DNA of 64,000 bases from Streptomyces sp. NBC_01224 (GCF_036002945.1 NZ_CP108529.1:1054001-1118000); one strand, 5' to 3'. Numbered from the stretch's first letter, positions 48,752 through 57,190 are shown. Notes: generated by a model from the letters alone, not told the origin. Program-made: numbers and translations.

Positions 48752-49552
48752 TCAGCCTTCCGGCGTCTGCGCGCTCTTGATCAGAGCGAATTCCGCTCCG
48801 TCCGGATCGGCGACGTTGGCGAACTTGCCCACGCCCTCCATCTCCATCGGTTCCAGCGTCAGTTTGCCGCCCAGCCGCTCCACGTCCGCGACGGCGGCAT
48901 CGCAGTCGCCGACCTCGAAGTAGGGCAGCCAGTGCGGCCCGGCGACCGCTCGTGTCGCAACGGCGTTGAGCGGCACCAGACCGCCGAAGCTCGCGTCCTC
49001 GCCGCCGCCCCTGGTCCGGATCACCGTATAGGACCCGCCGCCCCCCGGGAACGGCGTCTGCGCGGTCTCCCATCCGAACACGGTGTCGTAGAACGCGGCG
49101 GCCGCCGGGACGTCCGGTGTGTACAGCTCGGCCCAGCACAGGGAGCCCGCGACACCCACCACGCCGAGGCCCGGATTCTCCTTCGGCTCCCAGATACCGA
49201 AGAACGCACCCGCCCGGTCCTTGAAACCGGCCATCCTGCCGAAGTCCAGGACATCCATCGGGGCAAACGGCACCTCGCCGCCGGCCTGCTCGACCGCTTT
49301 CGCCGTGGCGTCGGCGTCCGACGACTGGAAGTACACGGACCATGACGGCTTCGCCTGCTCCTCGGTGACCGTCATCGCGCCCCCGGCCGTCTTACCGCCC
49401 AGCATGAACATGCCGTAGCCGCCGGTCTCCGGGCCTCCGGCCAGATACTCCCAGCCGAAGAGACCGGTGTAGAACGCGATGGCCCCGTCGAGGTCGGGCG
49501 TGCCCAGATCGATCCAGTTGGGCGCTCCGTTGACAAAACGGGTGGTAAGCAT
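48752..49552 (-). CDS. VOC family protein, two glyoxalase-like domains
   Basis: A 266-residue protein with two tandem vicinal-oxygen-chelate domains. The first runs from NWIDLGTPDLDGAIAFYTGLFGWEY to IWEPKE; the second from LCWAELYTPDVPAAAAFYDTVFGWE to NVADPDGAEFALI. These 'VOC/hydroxylase' pairs are common in Streptomyces as putative drug-binding or dioxygenase-like proteins, and metal ligands are not fully conserved in the first. ATG at 49550-49552 has AAGGAG 7 bp upstream. Monocistronic. Function unknown. Confidence 0.9.
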   Translation of the reverse strand: MLTTRFVNGAPNWIDLGTPDLDGAIAFYTGLFGWEYLAGGPETGGYGMFMLGGKTAGGAMTVTEEQAKPSWSVYFQSSDADATAKAVEQAGGEVPFAPMDVLDFGRMAGFKDRAGAFFGIWEPKENPGLGVVGVAGSLCWAELYTPDVPAAAAFYDTVFGWETAQTPFPGGGGSYTVIRTRGGGEDASFGGLVPLNAVATRAVAGPHWLPYFEVGDCDAAVADVERLGGKLTLEPMEMEGVGKFANVADPDGAEFALIKSAQTPEG

Positions 49553-49695
49553 GGCGAGCTCCTTCGATGAGGCCCGTTCTCGCGGTGGCAGAGATCCGTC
49601 CTGACGTTCCGAGTCTTGCACCGGGCACCGACAACCGCAGCACGCGGCCTGCGGGCGGGCCGCGCTGCCGTAGGCCGTACAAGGGCGGCACACGG

Positions 49696-50172
49696 ATGGC
49701 CAATATCCGCCGCCGCATTGCGTACGAACGCCGGCCCCATGGATGGGTCAACCACTTCGACGAGGGGGTGTACGGGAACGACCCGCTCAGCCACCCAGGG
49801 CTGCGGCGCTGGAGCAGCACGGGCGAACCTCTCCGGTCGTTCAGCCCCGGGACCGGACCGATCGACATGTCCGACTGCGGTGCGCTCAATGTGCACGGCA
49901 CGACGGCTTGGGCCTGCCCGTACATGCACTACCCACTGATCGAGGTCCGCCCCGACGGCACCGTAAGGGCCCGTACGACGCGGATGAGCGGCGTGCGCGG
50001 CATAGCGCTCGATGGCGAGCGCGTGGCGTTCCTGCACGGGGTGAGCACGCTGACGTACGGCCGGATCACTGAGGCGACCGTCGAGCCGGATCAGGAGTCC
50101 GCGCAGTTGGTCCGGCCCGACGCCAGCGCGTTGGCGAACAATGGGTGGGTGCTCGACATCGCCGGGAGCTGA
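49696..50172 (+). CDS. Hypothetical protein, 158 residues
   Basis: I do not recognise a family. The protein starts MANIRRRIAYERRPHGWVNH and has several short beta-like stretches with Trp/Asp (LRRWSSTGEPLRSF, PIDMSDCGALNVHG, YPLIEVRPDGTVRARTTR, IALDGERVAFLHG), suggesting two or three blades of a propeller or a small beta-barrel. There is no signal peptide or membrane segment. ATG at 49696 has AAGGGCGG ~8 bp upstream. It is convergent with the ssu operon and shares its terminator. It could be a fragment of a longer propeller protein, but no flanking frame supplies the rest. Confidence 0.65.
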   Translation: MANIRRRIAYERRPHGWVNHFDEGVYGNDPLSHPGLRRWSSTGEPLRSFSPGTGPIDMSDCGALNVHGTTAWACPYMHYPLIEVRPDGTVRARTTRMSGVRGIALDGERVAFLHGVSTLTYGRITEATVEPDQESAQLVRPDASALANNGWVLDIAGS

Positions 50173-50180
50173 CGAAACAG

Positions 50181-50227
50181 GGCCGATACCGTACGGCGGC
50201 CCCCGGCCACCGTACGGAGCATCGGCC
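50181..50227. terminator. Bidirectional terminator at the end of the ssu operon
   Basis: GGCCGAT and CCGTACGG on the left pair with CCGTACGG and ATCGGCC on the right, giving 15 bp interrupted by a small internal loop. It lies between convergent stops (50172 and 50236). Confidence 0.8.
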
Positions 50228-50235
50228 GCCGCGTG

Positions 50236-51309
50236 TCAGCCCTTCACCCCCAGCGCCGGAAGTACCGTCTCCGCCACCCGGTATGCCTCCTCCAGCAGCG
50301 GATTGCCGGAGAGGATGAAGGTGTCGACGCCCAGGTCCTCGAACTCCTTGAGGCGTTCGATCACCTGGGCCGTCGAGCCCACGACCGCGGTACCGGGGCC
50401 GGGGCGGAAGAGGCTCATGCCCGGCCACATGTTGGGGTGCACCTCCAGCTCCCGTGCGTGCGCGGGGACCTTGCCGCCGTGCTGGCGGAACTGGCGCTGC
50501 CAGCCCACGCCGTCCTCTCCCGCGCTCTCGCCGAGCCGACGGGCGTACGTCGCGTCGCTCGTGACGTCCAGGAGCCGGTCGACCGCCGCCCAGGCCTCGT
50601 CCTCCGTGTCGCGGACGATGAGGTGCAGGCGCAGTCCGATCCTGAGGGTGCGCCCGTACGCGGCGGCGCGCGCCCTGACCTTCTCCAGCTTCTCCTTGAG
50701 CAGGTGCGGGGGTTCACCCCAGGTCAGGAAGGTGTCGACGTGCTCGGCCGCCATCTCGATACCGGGGTCGGAGGAGCCGCCGAACCAGAGCGGGATGTGC
50801 GATTCCTGGACCGGTTTCAGCTCCCTGAAGGACGCGCCCGCGTTCTTCAGATCGTAGAAGCGGCCCTTGTGGTCGAAGACCTCACCGGCCGTCAGCCGCT
50901 TCACGATCGACCAGTACTCGGCGCTCAGTTCGTACCGCTCGTCGTGCTCCACGTGGAGTCCGTACTCCTGGAGCGTCTTGGTCGAGCCGTTGACGACGTT
51001 GAAGCGGAGACGGCCGCCGAAGAGGGTGTCGAAGCTGAGGGCCGTCTTGGCGAGCAGGGTGGGTGAGATCAGGCCGGGGTGGACGGCCAGCAGGGGCTTG
51101 AACCTGGTGCTGGTGGAGGCGGCCAGCGCGCTGCCGAGCGGCCAGACGTCGTACAGGTCGGTGGCGAGCAACGCACCGCTGTAGCCCAGGCGTTCGACCG
51201 TGCCGGCGAGCTGGGTGAGGTAGCCGAGGTCTACCGGCCGCCGCCCTTCGGGCTCCCAGGGGTAGGCGCCTTCGCGCGGGATGATGTACCAGAGGACTTC
51301 GGTCGCCAT
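50236..51309 (-). CDS. ssuD: FMNH2-dependent alkanesulfonate monooxygenase-like LLM protein
   Basis: A 357-residue luciferase-like TIM barrel that would cleave sulfonates to sulfite plus aldehyde using reduced flavin. VLWYIIPREGAYPWEPEGRR, YSGALLATDLYDVWPLGSALA and LLAVHPGLISPTLLAKTALSFDTLFGGRLRFNVVNG match SsuD-type proteins. PLWFGGSSDPGIEMAAEHVDTFLTWGEP is the usual flavin-site region. ATG at 51307-51309, 4 bp after the binding-protein stop. It is the last gene of the operon. No SsuE-type flavin reductase is encoded here, so reduced flavin must come from elsewhere. Confidence 0.93.
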   Translation of the reverse strand: MATEVLWYIIPREGAYPWEPEGRRPVDLGYLTQLAGTVERLGYSGALLATDLYDVWPLGSALAASTSTRFKPLLAVHPGLISPTLLAKTALSFDTLFGGRLRFNVVNGSTKTLQEYGLHVEHDERYELSAEYWSIVKRLTAGEVFDHKGRFYDLKNAGASFRELKPVQESHIPLWFGGSSDPGIEMAAEHVDTFLTWGEPPHLLKEKLEKVRARAAAYGRTLRIGLRLHLIVRDTEDEAWAAVDRLLDVTSDATYARRLGESAGEDGVGWQRQFRQHGGKVPAHARELEVHPNMWPGMSLFRPGPGTAVVGSTAQVIERLKEFEDLGVDTFILSGNPLLEEAYRVAETVLPALGVKG

Positions 51310-51313
51310 TTCG

Positions 51314-52201
51314 TCACGCCGCCTTGTCCGCGGCGGCACCGGCCCGGGCACGGGCGACGGTGACCGGCCGGTCGATGAAGCCGGTGCGGTGGAAGATGTC
51401 GGCCGCTTCCTGCTGCTCGGCGATGAAGGCGTCCGTGACGGGCTCGATCTGCCAGGGCAGGGTGCGCAGCGCGGTCTCCCAGTCGTCGGCGGATCCACCG
51501 AGGTCGGCGGCGGCGATCTCGGCCGCCTGGCGGGGATGGGCGGCCGCCCAGTCGTCGGCGCGCTGCAGGGCACGGGTGAGCGCCTCGATGACTTCGGGGC
51601 GGCTCTCGGCCAGGTCGCGGCGGGCGAAGAAGACGGAGCGGTCGGTGATGACATCGCCGGTCCGGACGAGGGTGCGCAGCCCGCCGGTGCGGCGGGCCGC
51701 GGCCAGCTGGGCGCCCTGCGCGACCCAGGCGGCGATGACACCGGTGCGCAGCAGCTCCTCGCTGTCGCCGTCACTGCGTACGGCGGTGATGTCATAGGCG
51801 TAGGAGAGCCCGGTGTCGTCGAGCGCCTTGGCGATCAGATGGGTCTGCCAGGAACCGATCGCGAGGTGGACGGTGGTGCCTTTGAGGTCGGCGATCGTAC
51901 GCACGGGGCTGTCCTCGGGGACGAGGAGCGCGCCGTGTTCGGGGCGCGGTGCGGATACGGCGGTGTAGACGATGTCGTGTCCGGCGGCCTGGGCGGTGAC
52001 CGGCGGGGTGGAGCCGGTGCCGCCGAAGTCGATGACGCCCTGGCTGAGGAGTTCGCCGGTGCGGACGCCGTTGGTGTACGGATGGAAGACGACGCTCTCG
52101 CCGAGCGGGGCCAGTTCCTCCTGGGCGAGGCCGAGCCGAGAGAGGTGGTACAGGTGGTAGAGGGACGGGTTACTGCTGTGCACACCGATGGTGATGGTCA
52201 T
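51314..52201 (-). CDS. SsuA/NrtA-like substrate-binding protein without signal peptide
   Basis: A 295-residue type II periplasmic-binding-fold protein (ITIGVHSSNPSLYHLYHLSR, QGVIDFGGTGSTPPVTAQAAG, VRTIADLKGTTVHLAIGSWQ). It lacks any signal peptide or lipobox and begins directly at the first beta strand, so it should be cytoplasmic. It contains no Cys. Possible roles are a cytoplasmic carrier handing the sulfonate to SsuD, a sensor, or a degenerate enzyme of the desulfinase type encoded three genes upstream. ATG at 52199-52201 directly abuts the SsuB stop (TGA-ATG), so translation is coupled. Confidence 0.88.
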   Translation of the reverse strand: MTITIGVHSSNPSLYHLYHLSRLGLAQEELAPLGESVVFHPYTNGVRTGELLSQGVIDFGGTGSTPPVTAQAAGHDIVYTAVSAPRPEHGALLVPEDSPVRTIADLKGTTVHLAIGSWQTHLIAKALDDTGLSYAYDITAVRSDGDSEELLRTGVIAAWVAQGAQLAAARRTGGLRTLVRTGDVITDRSVFFARRDLAESRPEVIEALTRALQRADDWAAAHPRQAAEIAAADLGGSADDWETALRTLPWQIEPVTDAFIAEQQEAADIFHRTGFIDRPVTVARARAGAAADKAA

Positions 52202-52960
52202 TCAGATCACTCCGACTTCGTTACGTTCGGGGGCTGTTGCGGGCTGCGGGGCCGTCTCGACCCCGAGGTCGTCGAGGAGTCGTCGGCGCAGGGCTGCGAA
52301 CGCGGGGTCGCCGGGGTCGCGCGGCCGGTCGACGGTGACGGGATCGTCGGTGATGAGCCGGCCCTCGCGCAGGACGGCGACCCGGTCGGCGAGCCGTACC
52401 GCTTCGTCGACGTCATGGGTGACGAGGAGGACCGCGGGCCGGTGCTTGCGGCACAGCTCCCCCACCAGGTCCTGCATCTTGAGCCGGGTCAGGGCGTCGA
52501 GTGCGGCGAACGGCTCGTCCAGCAGCAGCAGTTCGGGTTCGCGTACCAGGGCGCGGGCGAGCGCGACCCGCTGGGCCTCGCCGCCGGAGAGGGTGGCGGG
52601 CCAGGCGTCGGCGTGCCGTTCCAGACCGACTTCGGCCAGGGCACGCAGCCCGTGCTCGGAGCGGTTGCGCGGCAGGGCCACCGTCACATTGGCGAGGACT
52701 TTCTTCGACGGTACGAGGCGGGGTTCCTGGAAGACGACAGTACGGGCCTGAGGGACGAGGACCTCTCCCCCGTCGGCGCCGTCGAGTGCGCCCAGGATGC
52801 GCAGCAGGGTCGTCTTGCCGCTCCCGCTCGCGCCGAGCAGGGCGACGAACTCGCCCCGTGCGATGTCGAGTCGCAGTCCGTCGAGCACGGCACGGTCGCC
52901 GAAGACGCGGCGCAGTCCCCGTACCCGTACCGCAGGTGAATGAGGGGTCTGATCGGTCAT
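52202..52960 (-). CDS. ssuB: ABC transporter ATP-binding protein for sulfonates
   Basis: A 252-residue importer ATPase. LLGASGSGKTTLLRILGAL is Walker A, VVFQEPRLVPSKKVLANV the Q-loop, LSGGEAQRVALARALVREPELLLLDEPFAALD the signature plus Walker B, and VLLVTHDVDEAVRLADR the H-loop. It matches the SsuB/TauB/NrtD group. ATG at 52958-52960 overlaps the permease stop as ATGA. It drives the neighbouring SsuC permease. Confidence 0.94.
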   Translation of the reverse strand: MTDQTPHSPAVRVRGLRRVFGDRAVLDGLRLDIARGEFVALLGASGSGKTTLLRILGALDGADGGEVLVPQARTVVFQEPRLVPSKKVLANVTVALPRNRSEHGLRALAEVGLERHADAWPATLSGGEAQRVALARALVREPELLLLDEPFAALDALTRLKMQDLVGELCRKHRPAVLLVTHDVDEAVRLADRVAVLREGRLITDDPVTVDRPRDPGDPAFAALRRRLLDDLGVETAPQPATAPERNEVGVI

Positions 52961-53787
52961 CGGGCGGCTCCCTGCGGGGTGCGCCAGGGCATGAGCACGC
53001 GTTCCAGCAGCCGTACGACGATGTCGGCGGTGAGTCCGAGCAGCCCGTAGACGAGGATGCAGACGGCGAGGATGTCGGTGCGGGCGTAGCTCTGTGCCTG
53101 GGACATCAGATAGCCGATGCCGGCGGTCGCGTTGATCTCCTCGGCGGCGATCAGTGCGATGACGCTGAGTGTCATGGACAGCCGCAGCCCGGCGAGCAGG
53201 GACGGCAGGGCTCCGGGAAGGACGACTTCGCGCACGAGAGCGAGCCGGCCCATGCCGAAGCTGCGCATGGCTTCGATGAGCTTCGGGTCGGTGTTGCGCA
53301 CCCCGCTCGATGTCGACACATACATCGGGAAGGTGGTGGCGACGGCGATGAGCAGGATCTTTGCGGTCTCGTTTATCCCGAACCAGACCATGAACAGGGG
53401 CACCAGGGAGAGGAACGGGATGGTGCGCAGGGTCTGGAGGGAGGAGTCGAGGAGTTCGTCGCCGAGGCGCGTGAATCCGGTCGTGATGCCGAGGGTCAGC
53501 CCGGCGGCGAGCCCGATGAGGAGGCCGAGTCCGGAGCGGGTGAGGGAGGTGGTGAGCGCGTCGGACAGCTGCCCGTTGCCCCACAACTCCCCTACGGCAC
53601 GCAGCACTTCGGCGGGTGAGGCGAGTACGTCGGGGGTGAGGAGGCCGGTGGCGGCTGCCGCCCACCAGAGTGCGAGGAGGGCGAGGGGGCCGAGTGCCCG
53701 GACGGTCACGGAGTAGGTCCGGCTGCGGGCCCCCAGCCGCTGGGGACGTGGCCGGACGAGGCCCGGATGCAGGGTGGTGTCGCTCAT
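52957..53787 (-). CDS. ssuC: ABC transporter permease for sulfonates
   Basis: A 276-residue BPD-type permease with about six membrane segments. The EAA loop is EAMRSFGMGRLALVREVVLPGALPSLLAGLR. LLALWWAAAATGLLTPD and the following DVLASPAEVLRAVGEL are typical of SsuC/TauC. ATG at 53785-53787 overlaps the SsuA stop by 4 bp. Sulfonate, taurine or another aliphatic sulfur compound is the expected cargo, from the family and the SsuD neighbour. Confidence 0.94.
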   Translation of the reverse strand: MSDTTLHPGLVRPRPQRLGARSRTYSVTVRALGPLALLALWWAAAATGLLTPDVLASPAEVLRAVGELWGNGQLSDALTTSLTRSGLGLLIGLAAGLTLGITTGFTRLGDELLDSSLQTLRTIPFLSLVPLFMVWFGINETAKILLIAVATTFPMYVSTSSGVRNTDPKLIEAMRSFGMGRLALVREVVLPGALPSLLAGLRLSMTLSVIALIAAEEINATAGIGYLMSQAQSYARTDILAVCILVYGLLGLTADIVVRLLERVLMPWRTPQGAAR

Positions 53788-54806
53788 TTCAGCTTCTCGA
53801 TGTCGAGGAGGTGGGCGGCGACGTCGATCTCGGTCGGGGTGACCTTCTGCTCGGCGTAGAAGCCGGCGACGGCCTCGAAGCGCTTGATGTCCTCGGGTCC
53901 GATGGGGCCGACCGTGCCGCCCTTGCGGATGAAGTCGGTCTGGACCTCCTTGGCCTTGCCGGTGACGGCGGTCGGTCCGACGTCCGTGAAGACGTTCAGG
54001 TACGCGGCCGGGTTCTGCTTCTCCTTGGCGCCGGCTTCGTGGAGGTACTGGTAGAGCGCCTTCACGACCTTCGGGTGCTGCTCGGCGAAGCCCGTGCGTA
54101 CGGCGTTGAGGCTGTAGTTGTCGGAGCCGATAGCAGCACCGTCGGCGACGAAGTGCGCCTTGCCGCTGCCGATTTCGGCAACGGCGTAGGTCGCCCAGAC
54201 GGACCAGGCGTCGACCTTGCCCGCGTTGAAGACGGCGGCTGTCTGGTCGGGCCGCAGATAGACCCGCTTGACCTTGTCGGCGGGGATACCGGCCTTGTCG
54301 AGGGCTTTCAGCAACAGGTATTCGCCGGTGCCGCCCTGGTTGACGGCGACCTTCCTGCCGACCAGATCGGCGACCGATTCGATGCCGGAGCCGTTCTTGA
54401 CGAGGATTCCTTCGCCGGCAGCGTCCGGGTCGACCGCGGTGAAGAACTTGAAGCCGGGGCGCTGGGCGAGCGAGGTGATGCCGGAGGTGATGGAGCCGGT
54501 GGCGATGTCGAGCTGGTCGGCGTTCATCGCCTGGGCGGCCGGGGCGAACGGCCCGGCGCTGCCGGTCCACCGCACCTTGGCGCCGGCCTTCGCGAGAGCC
54601 TTGTCGAGGCTGCCGTCCTTCTTGCCGACGGCGAGCACACCGGAGTTTCCGGGGTCGGGGATGCGGATGTCCACCGTGCCCTTGGCACCAAAACCGCCGC
54701 TGCCGCTGTCGGCCTCGGAGGTGCCGCAGGCGGTAAGGGCGAGGAGTGCGGTGACCGTGAGGATCGCGGGGGCGATGGTCGTACGCAGTGGCCGGGGAAG
54801 GTTCAT
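53784..54806 (-). CDS. ssuA: Aliphatic sulfonate ABC transporter binding lipoprotein
   Basis: A ~340-residue extracytoplasmic lipoprotein. The signal peptide TTIAPAILTVTALLALTAC ends in the lipobox LTAC (Cys27). The mature part is SsuA-like: VDIRIPDPGNSGVLAVGKKDG, AMNADQLDIATGSITSGI, GRKVAVNQGGTGEYLLLKAL, KVDAWSVWATYAVAEIG. ATG at 54804-54806 is preferred (GAGGA 11 bp upstream); an in-frame ATG at 54822-54824, three bases after the previous stop, is nearly as good. It works with SsuC and SsuB. Confidence 0.93.
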   Translation of the reverse strand: MNLPRPLRTTIAPAILTVTALLALTACGTSEADSGSGGFGAKGTVDIRIPDPGNSGVLAVGKKDGSLDKALAKAGAKVRWTGSAGPFAPAAQAMNADQLDIATGSITSGITSLAQRPGFKFFTAVDPDAAGEGILVKNGSGIESVADLVGRKVAVNQGGTGEYLLLKALDKAGIPADKVKRVYLRPDQTAAVFNAGKVDAWSVWATYAVAEIGSGKAHFVADGAAIGSDNYSLNAVRTGFAEQHPKVVKALYQYLHEAGAKEKQNPAAYLNVFTDVGPTAVTGKAKEVQTDFIRKGGTVGPIGPEDIKRFEAVAGFYAEQKVTPTEIDVAAHLLDIEKLK

Positions 54807-54827
54807 GGTGTCGGGGGTCCTCATGGC

Positions 54828-55850
54828 TCAGGGGGCAGAAAGCGGGGAGGCGGCGGGACGGGAGGCGGCGAGTGCGATGGCGCGGCGCAGCGGCTCGGGG
54901 TCGGCCCAGGCCGTGACGTCGACGGCTTCGGGCAGGAAGCCGTGGGCGCGCAGCCCGGCCTCCTGCGCGGTGAGAAGGGCGAGGCGTTCCGGGGAGAGGT
55001 CGGGGTGGAGGTTGAGGTGGGTGCCCGGCCGGTAGGCCCCGGCGACTCCGTCGGCGCCCGCCCCGGTTTCGGCGCCGAGGATGCGGGCGACCTCGCCGGG
55101 CTGTCCGGTGGCCCAGTCGGCGGCCCTGAGCAGGACGGCGAGGAAGCGGTCGACGAGGTCGGGGTGGTCGTCGAGGAGTTGCTGGTGGACGGTGATGGGG
55201 CGCGGGGTGCCGTTGTTGATCCGGAACCGGCGGTCGGCCAGCTCGTCGAGCTCGACGGCCACCTCGGCGCCCGCCCGCCGTGCGGCCTCGACGGCCAGCG
55301 CGCCCTTCACATACACGGCATCGACGTCACCGCGCCGCAGCGCCGCCAGCTCGGCGGCCCACTGGCCTTCGTATTCCGAGGCGGGTACGTCGACGACGGT
55401 GGCGTCGTCCAGTGCGAGTCCGGCGCAGGCGAGCGCGCCCTCGAAGCCGCGCAGTGCCATGGCCCGCCAGAAGTCGATGGCGATGCCGTGCACGGGAACG
55501 CCGAGCCGCCGCCCGCGCAGGGCGTCGACGCCCCGGATGCCGGAGCCGGGCCTGACCAGTACGGTCTGCCGTTCCTCGATCCAGGTGAGACCGATCAGCC
55601 GGGTCCGCTCGCCACGCGAACGGGCCCACAGGGCAGGGACGTTGCCTCCTTCGCGGAAGAGTCCCGGCAGCGCGTGGGTGAAGTGGGCGGCACGGTCGGC
55701 ATCGGGCGCGGCGTCCTGGAGGGAGCGCACCATGATGCCGTCGGGCGCGAACTCTTCGGTGAGCCACTGCCGGTCGGCGGCGATGCCGGTCGCGGTGGGT
55801 ACGGGACAGCGGGTGAACCAGAGCGTCCGGGGCAGGACGGCATGCGTCAT
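54828..55850 (-). CDS. DszB-like aromatic/alkyl sulfinate desulfinase (substrate-binding-protein fold)
   Basis: A 340-residue protein with the periplasmic-binding fold but no signal peptide. It carries what looks like the catalytic triad of DszB, the hydroxybiphenyl sulfinate desulfinase: Cys15 in FTRCPVPTA (DszB SNCPVPNA, Cys27), His56 in AHFTHALPG (His60) and Arg66 in FREGGNVPAL (Arg70). The His-Arg spacing of 10 is identical; DszB residues are quoted from memory. It would split a sulfinate into sulfite and a hydrocarbon in the cytoplasm. Automated annotation would probably call it just another ABC binding protein. First enzyme gene of the ssu operon; ATG at 55848-55850. Confidence 0.72.
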   Translation of the reverse strand: MTHAVLPRTLWFTRCPVPTATGIAADRQWLTEEFAPDGIMVRSLQDAAPDADRAAHFTHALPGLFREGGNVPALWARSRGERTRLIGLTWIEERQTVLVRPGSGIRGVDALRGRRLGVPVHGIAIDFWRAMALRGFEGALACAGLALDDATVVDVPASEYEGQWAAELAALRRGDVDAVYVKGALAVEAARRAGAEVAVELDELADRRFRINNGTPRPITVHQQLLDDHPDLVDRFLAVLLRAADWATGQPGEVARILGAETGAGADGVAGAYRPGTHLNLHPDLSPERLALLTAQEAGLRAHGFLPEAVDVTAWADPEPLRRAIALAASRPAASPLSAP

Positions 55851-55888
55851 GGAGTCTTCCCGAGGGGTCGGCGAAGCAGATGGAGTCG

Positions 55889-55909
55889 TGGCGCGTGGCA
55901 CGCACGCCA
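55889..55909 (-). promoter_or_regulatory. Hairpin between leader peptide and desulfinase gene
   Basis: TGGCG-(C)-GTG pairs with CACGCCA around GCACG, a ~7-bp stem with one bulge, in the 151-bp leader segment after the small peptide gene. It could take part in attenuation, but the alternative structure is not obvious. Confidence 0.3.
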
Positions 55910-56001
55910 GGGGTGCGGGCACCGCGTACGGCGAAAGAGCTCCGGGCCGCTTCGGAAACGCGGCGGGAGAAGGGAATGGAAAGCGGGGGAAGGGAAGAGG
56001 G

Positions 56002-56112
56002 TCAGCGACAGGCGGCGCTGGAGACCCGCGCCAGGTCGATGTGACGGCGCAGCGTCAGGGCGAGCAGGACCGGAGCGGCGTGGGCGGGGGTCGCGGTTCG
56101 GCGGCCGGCCAT
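56002..56112 (-). CDS. Sulfur-operon leader peptide (36 residues)
   Basis: A 36-residue peptide ending LTLRRHIDLARVSSAACR. The RRHxDLxRVxSAxCR ending is the hallmark of a small-peptide family repeatedly found just upstream of sulfur-assimilation and sulfonate operons in actinobacteria, annotated as putative leader peptides. The conserved Cys codon next to the stop suggests translation-coupled sensing of cysteine supply. ATG at 56110-56112 has AAGGGAG upstream. The 151 bp to the desulfinase start would hold the attenuator. Confidence 0.85.
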   Translation of the reverse strand: MAGRRTATPAHAAPVLLALTLRRHIDLARVSSAACR

Positions 56113-56187
56113 GGCACTGCTCCCTTCTGCTCGTCGGTGGTGACGTGCAGCAGCCTGCCACGGACTCGCCTCGGCCCACAACTCGCT

Positions 56188-56202
56188 TCCCATGATGTGG
56201 GA
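56188..56202. promoter_or_regulatory. Palindrome in the ssu/IclR divergent promoter
   Basis: TCCCA and TGGGA flank TGATG in the AT-richer part of the 198-bp gap between the leader peptide and the IclR gene. It is a candidate site for the adjacent IclR regulator. Confidence 0.35.
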
Positions 56203-56310
56203 TTGAGTGTGAATAGAATGTTTCGCAGTCCCGGATTTCGCTTTCTCAACTCCCGTAATGTGGCAACCGCATGCCCCGGCTTCCCCTTAACGAGCGGAGA
56301 GTGACCTGAT

Positions 56311-57093
56311 ATGACCGAGGCCGCGACAGTGCGTGCTCCCGGCGGAGCGCAGGCGGTACAGCGCGCCCTGGACGTCCTGCACTGCTTCCACGACAACGGC
56401 CCCGACCTCAGCGCCTCCGACCTCGCCCGCCGCCTCGGACTGTCGGTCTCCACCGCGCACCGTCTGGCCCGCACCCTGTTCGGCGCCGGCTTCCTTGAGC
56501 AGGACGCCCGTACGTCCCGCTACCGGCTCGGCCCCGCCGTGACCGAGCTGGGCCGGCTCTCGTACCACCAGCGCGGTCTGCATCTGGCCGCCCCGGAGCT
56601 GACCGATCTCGCCGAGCGCACCGGCGCCACCGCCGACCTGGCACTGCGCAGCGGCCCCCACGCCGTGATCGTCGCCGGTGGTTCGGTCACTCCGAGGATG
56701 GGGCTGCGCAGGCCACTGCACTCCACCGCGCTCGGCAAGGTGCTGCTGGCCTGGGCCCGGCCGGGCGAGGGCGGACCCTCCTCACTCCCTCCGCTTCCCG
56801 CGTTCACCGACCGCACGATCGTCGAACCGGCCGCACTGGAGACTGAGTTGACGAAGGTACGGACCGACGCCTACGCGCTCAACGACGGCGAGTCGGCGTA
56901 CGGAGTACGGACCCTGGCGGTCCCGGTGCTGGACGGCGCCGGGTATGCGCGCTTCGCCCTCGCGGTCAGGGCCACGCCGTCCGTGATCACAAAAGCGCGC
57001 ACCGAGTGGTTCCTGTCGCAGGCCCGCTCCTGTGCGCGGGCCTTGGAGGTCCTGCTGCTGTCCCCGGCGGAACGCCGACCGCCCACGCCCTGA
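56311..57093 (+). CDS. IclR family transcriptional regulator
   Basis: A 260-residue regulator. The winged helix is AVQRALDVLHCFHDNGPDLSASDLARRLGLSVSTAHRLARTL (residues ~15-55), then DARTSRYRLGPAVTELGRL and an effector domain (LHSTALGKVLLAWARP is the conserved IclR segment, AYGVRTLAVPVLD follows). It is divergent from the sulfonate/sulfinate operon, which suggests it controls that operon, with an organosulfur compound or sulfate-status metabolite as ligand; this is inference. ATG at 56311 has GGAGAG about 9 bp upstream. Confidence 0.92.
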   Translation: MTEAATVRAPGGAQAVQRALDVLHCFHDNGPDLSASDLARRLGLSVSTAHRLARTLFGAGFLEQDARTSRYRLGPAVTELGRLSYHQRGLHLAAPELTDLAERTGATADLALRSGPHAVIVAGGSVTPRMGLRRPLHSTALGKVLLAWARPGEGGPSSLPPLPAFTDRTIVEPAALETELTKVRTDAYALNDGESAYGVRTLAVPVLDGAGYARFALAVRATPSVITKARTEWFLSQARSCARALEVLLLSPAERRPPTP

Positions 57094-57190
57094 ACCGAAG
57101 CCACTGTCGGCGCCGCGTGGCACGATATGAATCGCTCGGGGCAGGTGCCGGGCAGGACGGCAGCCGGGCTGCTCGGACAGAGGAACGTAC

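Noticed and set aside
53670..56195. An 841-codon plus-strand frame opposite the ssu genes
   Set aside because: Gly/Asp/Val-rich shadow of several coupled, well-identified genes.
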